NCBI GenBank assembly: GCA_002433335.1
Contig: DJHY01000269.1
Span: forward strand, 3,453 to 9,885
Length of the DNA stretch: 6,433 nucleotides
Source of the DNA: Rhodospirillaceae bacterium UBA6608
Lineage (GTDB): Bacteria > Pseudomonadota > Alphaproteobacteria > Rhodospirillales_A > Casp-alpha2
Reading direction: 5' to 3'
Positions 6,325 through 6,433 of the stretch are shown piece after piece (the stretch's first letter is position 1; each line of letters opens with the position of its first letter). The notes below the pieces were generated by a model. It made no database searches. It was not told the DNA's origin and was given only the letters and a program-made list of their open reading frames with translations. The translations under genes and the position numbers were made by a program.

Positions 6325-6433
6325 ATGACCGATGCTTTGAACCTGGGGTTGGAGATGCCGCCGGTGCGGCTCGACGATGCCGACAGCATCCTCTATCCCG
6401 CCGCCATCGCCGACGCGGACGCTTTGTTCAAAC
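6325..6433 (+). CDS. Start of a downstream gene, possibly AlkB-like (partial)
   Basis: An open frame begins at ATG 6325, 9 nt after the pseudoprotease stop, and stays open for 36 codons to the window edge. The visible protein begins MTDALNLGLEMPPVRLDDAD and continues SILYPAAIADADALFK. The pattern of a short hydrophobic strand, then alanine/aspartate-rich residues and ALF, recalls the N-terminus of AlkB-type 2-oxoglutarate/Fe(II) dioxygenases, whose catalytic HxD motif would lie beyond the window. That is a weak resemblance. No clear Shine-Dalgarno sequence precedes it; tight spacing suggests co-transcription with the pseudoprotease. Confidence 0.5.
   Translation, partial: MTDALNLGLEMPPVRLDDADSILYPAAIADADALFK

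Overview
The window is GC-rich, densely coded DNA of proteobacterial type. I infer an alphaproteobacterium, probably of the Rhodospirillales/Rhizobiales kind, from the base composition, the gene families and a conserved-looking degenerate HtrA-like protein. No taxonomic search was possible. I see no mobile elements, tRNA or rRNA genes, or CRISPR arrays.

Left two thirds (1-4330, all minus strand): this is a complete-looking N-acetylglutaminylglutamine amide (NAGGN) osmoprotectant operon, cut by the left window edge. In transcription order it has a TTGACA-N17-TATCTT promoter (4292-4320) and a leader of about 145 nt with a strong hairpin. Next come an asparagine-synthetase-like amidotransferase (asnO type, 2365-4140), a GNAT plus ATP-grasp N-acetylglutaminylglutamine synthetase (588-2333), and an M42-family metallopeptidase (from 591 to beyond base 1). 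The peptidase starts with GTG and overlaps the synthetase stop by 4 nt, so the two are probably translationally coupled. In the family model, the synthetase builds N-acetyl-Gln-Gln from acetyl-CoA and two glutamines, the amidotransferase amidates its C-terminus, and the peptidase is the conserved third member of unproven role, possibly turnover.

Middle (4391-5222, minus strand): a class II aldolase/adducin-family gene with the zinc-site histidines but a His where the sugar-phosphate aldolases have their catalytic Glu. A perfect 10-bp GC-rich hairpin lies just beyond its stop and may end its transcript.

Right (5223-6433): a 115-bp divergent intergenic region carries a perfect 14-bp palindrome. 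It leads on the plus strand to a cytoplasmic HtrA/DegP-like protein with a PDZ domain in which all three catalytic-triad positions appear replaced, that is, a pseudoprotease. Nine bases after it a further plus-strand gene begins and runs off the window; its 36 visible residues weakly suggest an AlkB-like protein.

The most unusual items are the pseudoprotease, the palindromes at the two promoter regions, and the structured leader of the NAGGN operon.
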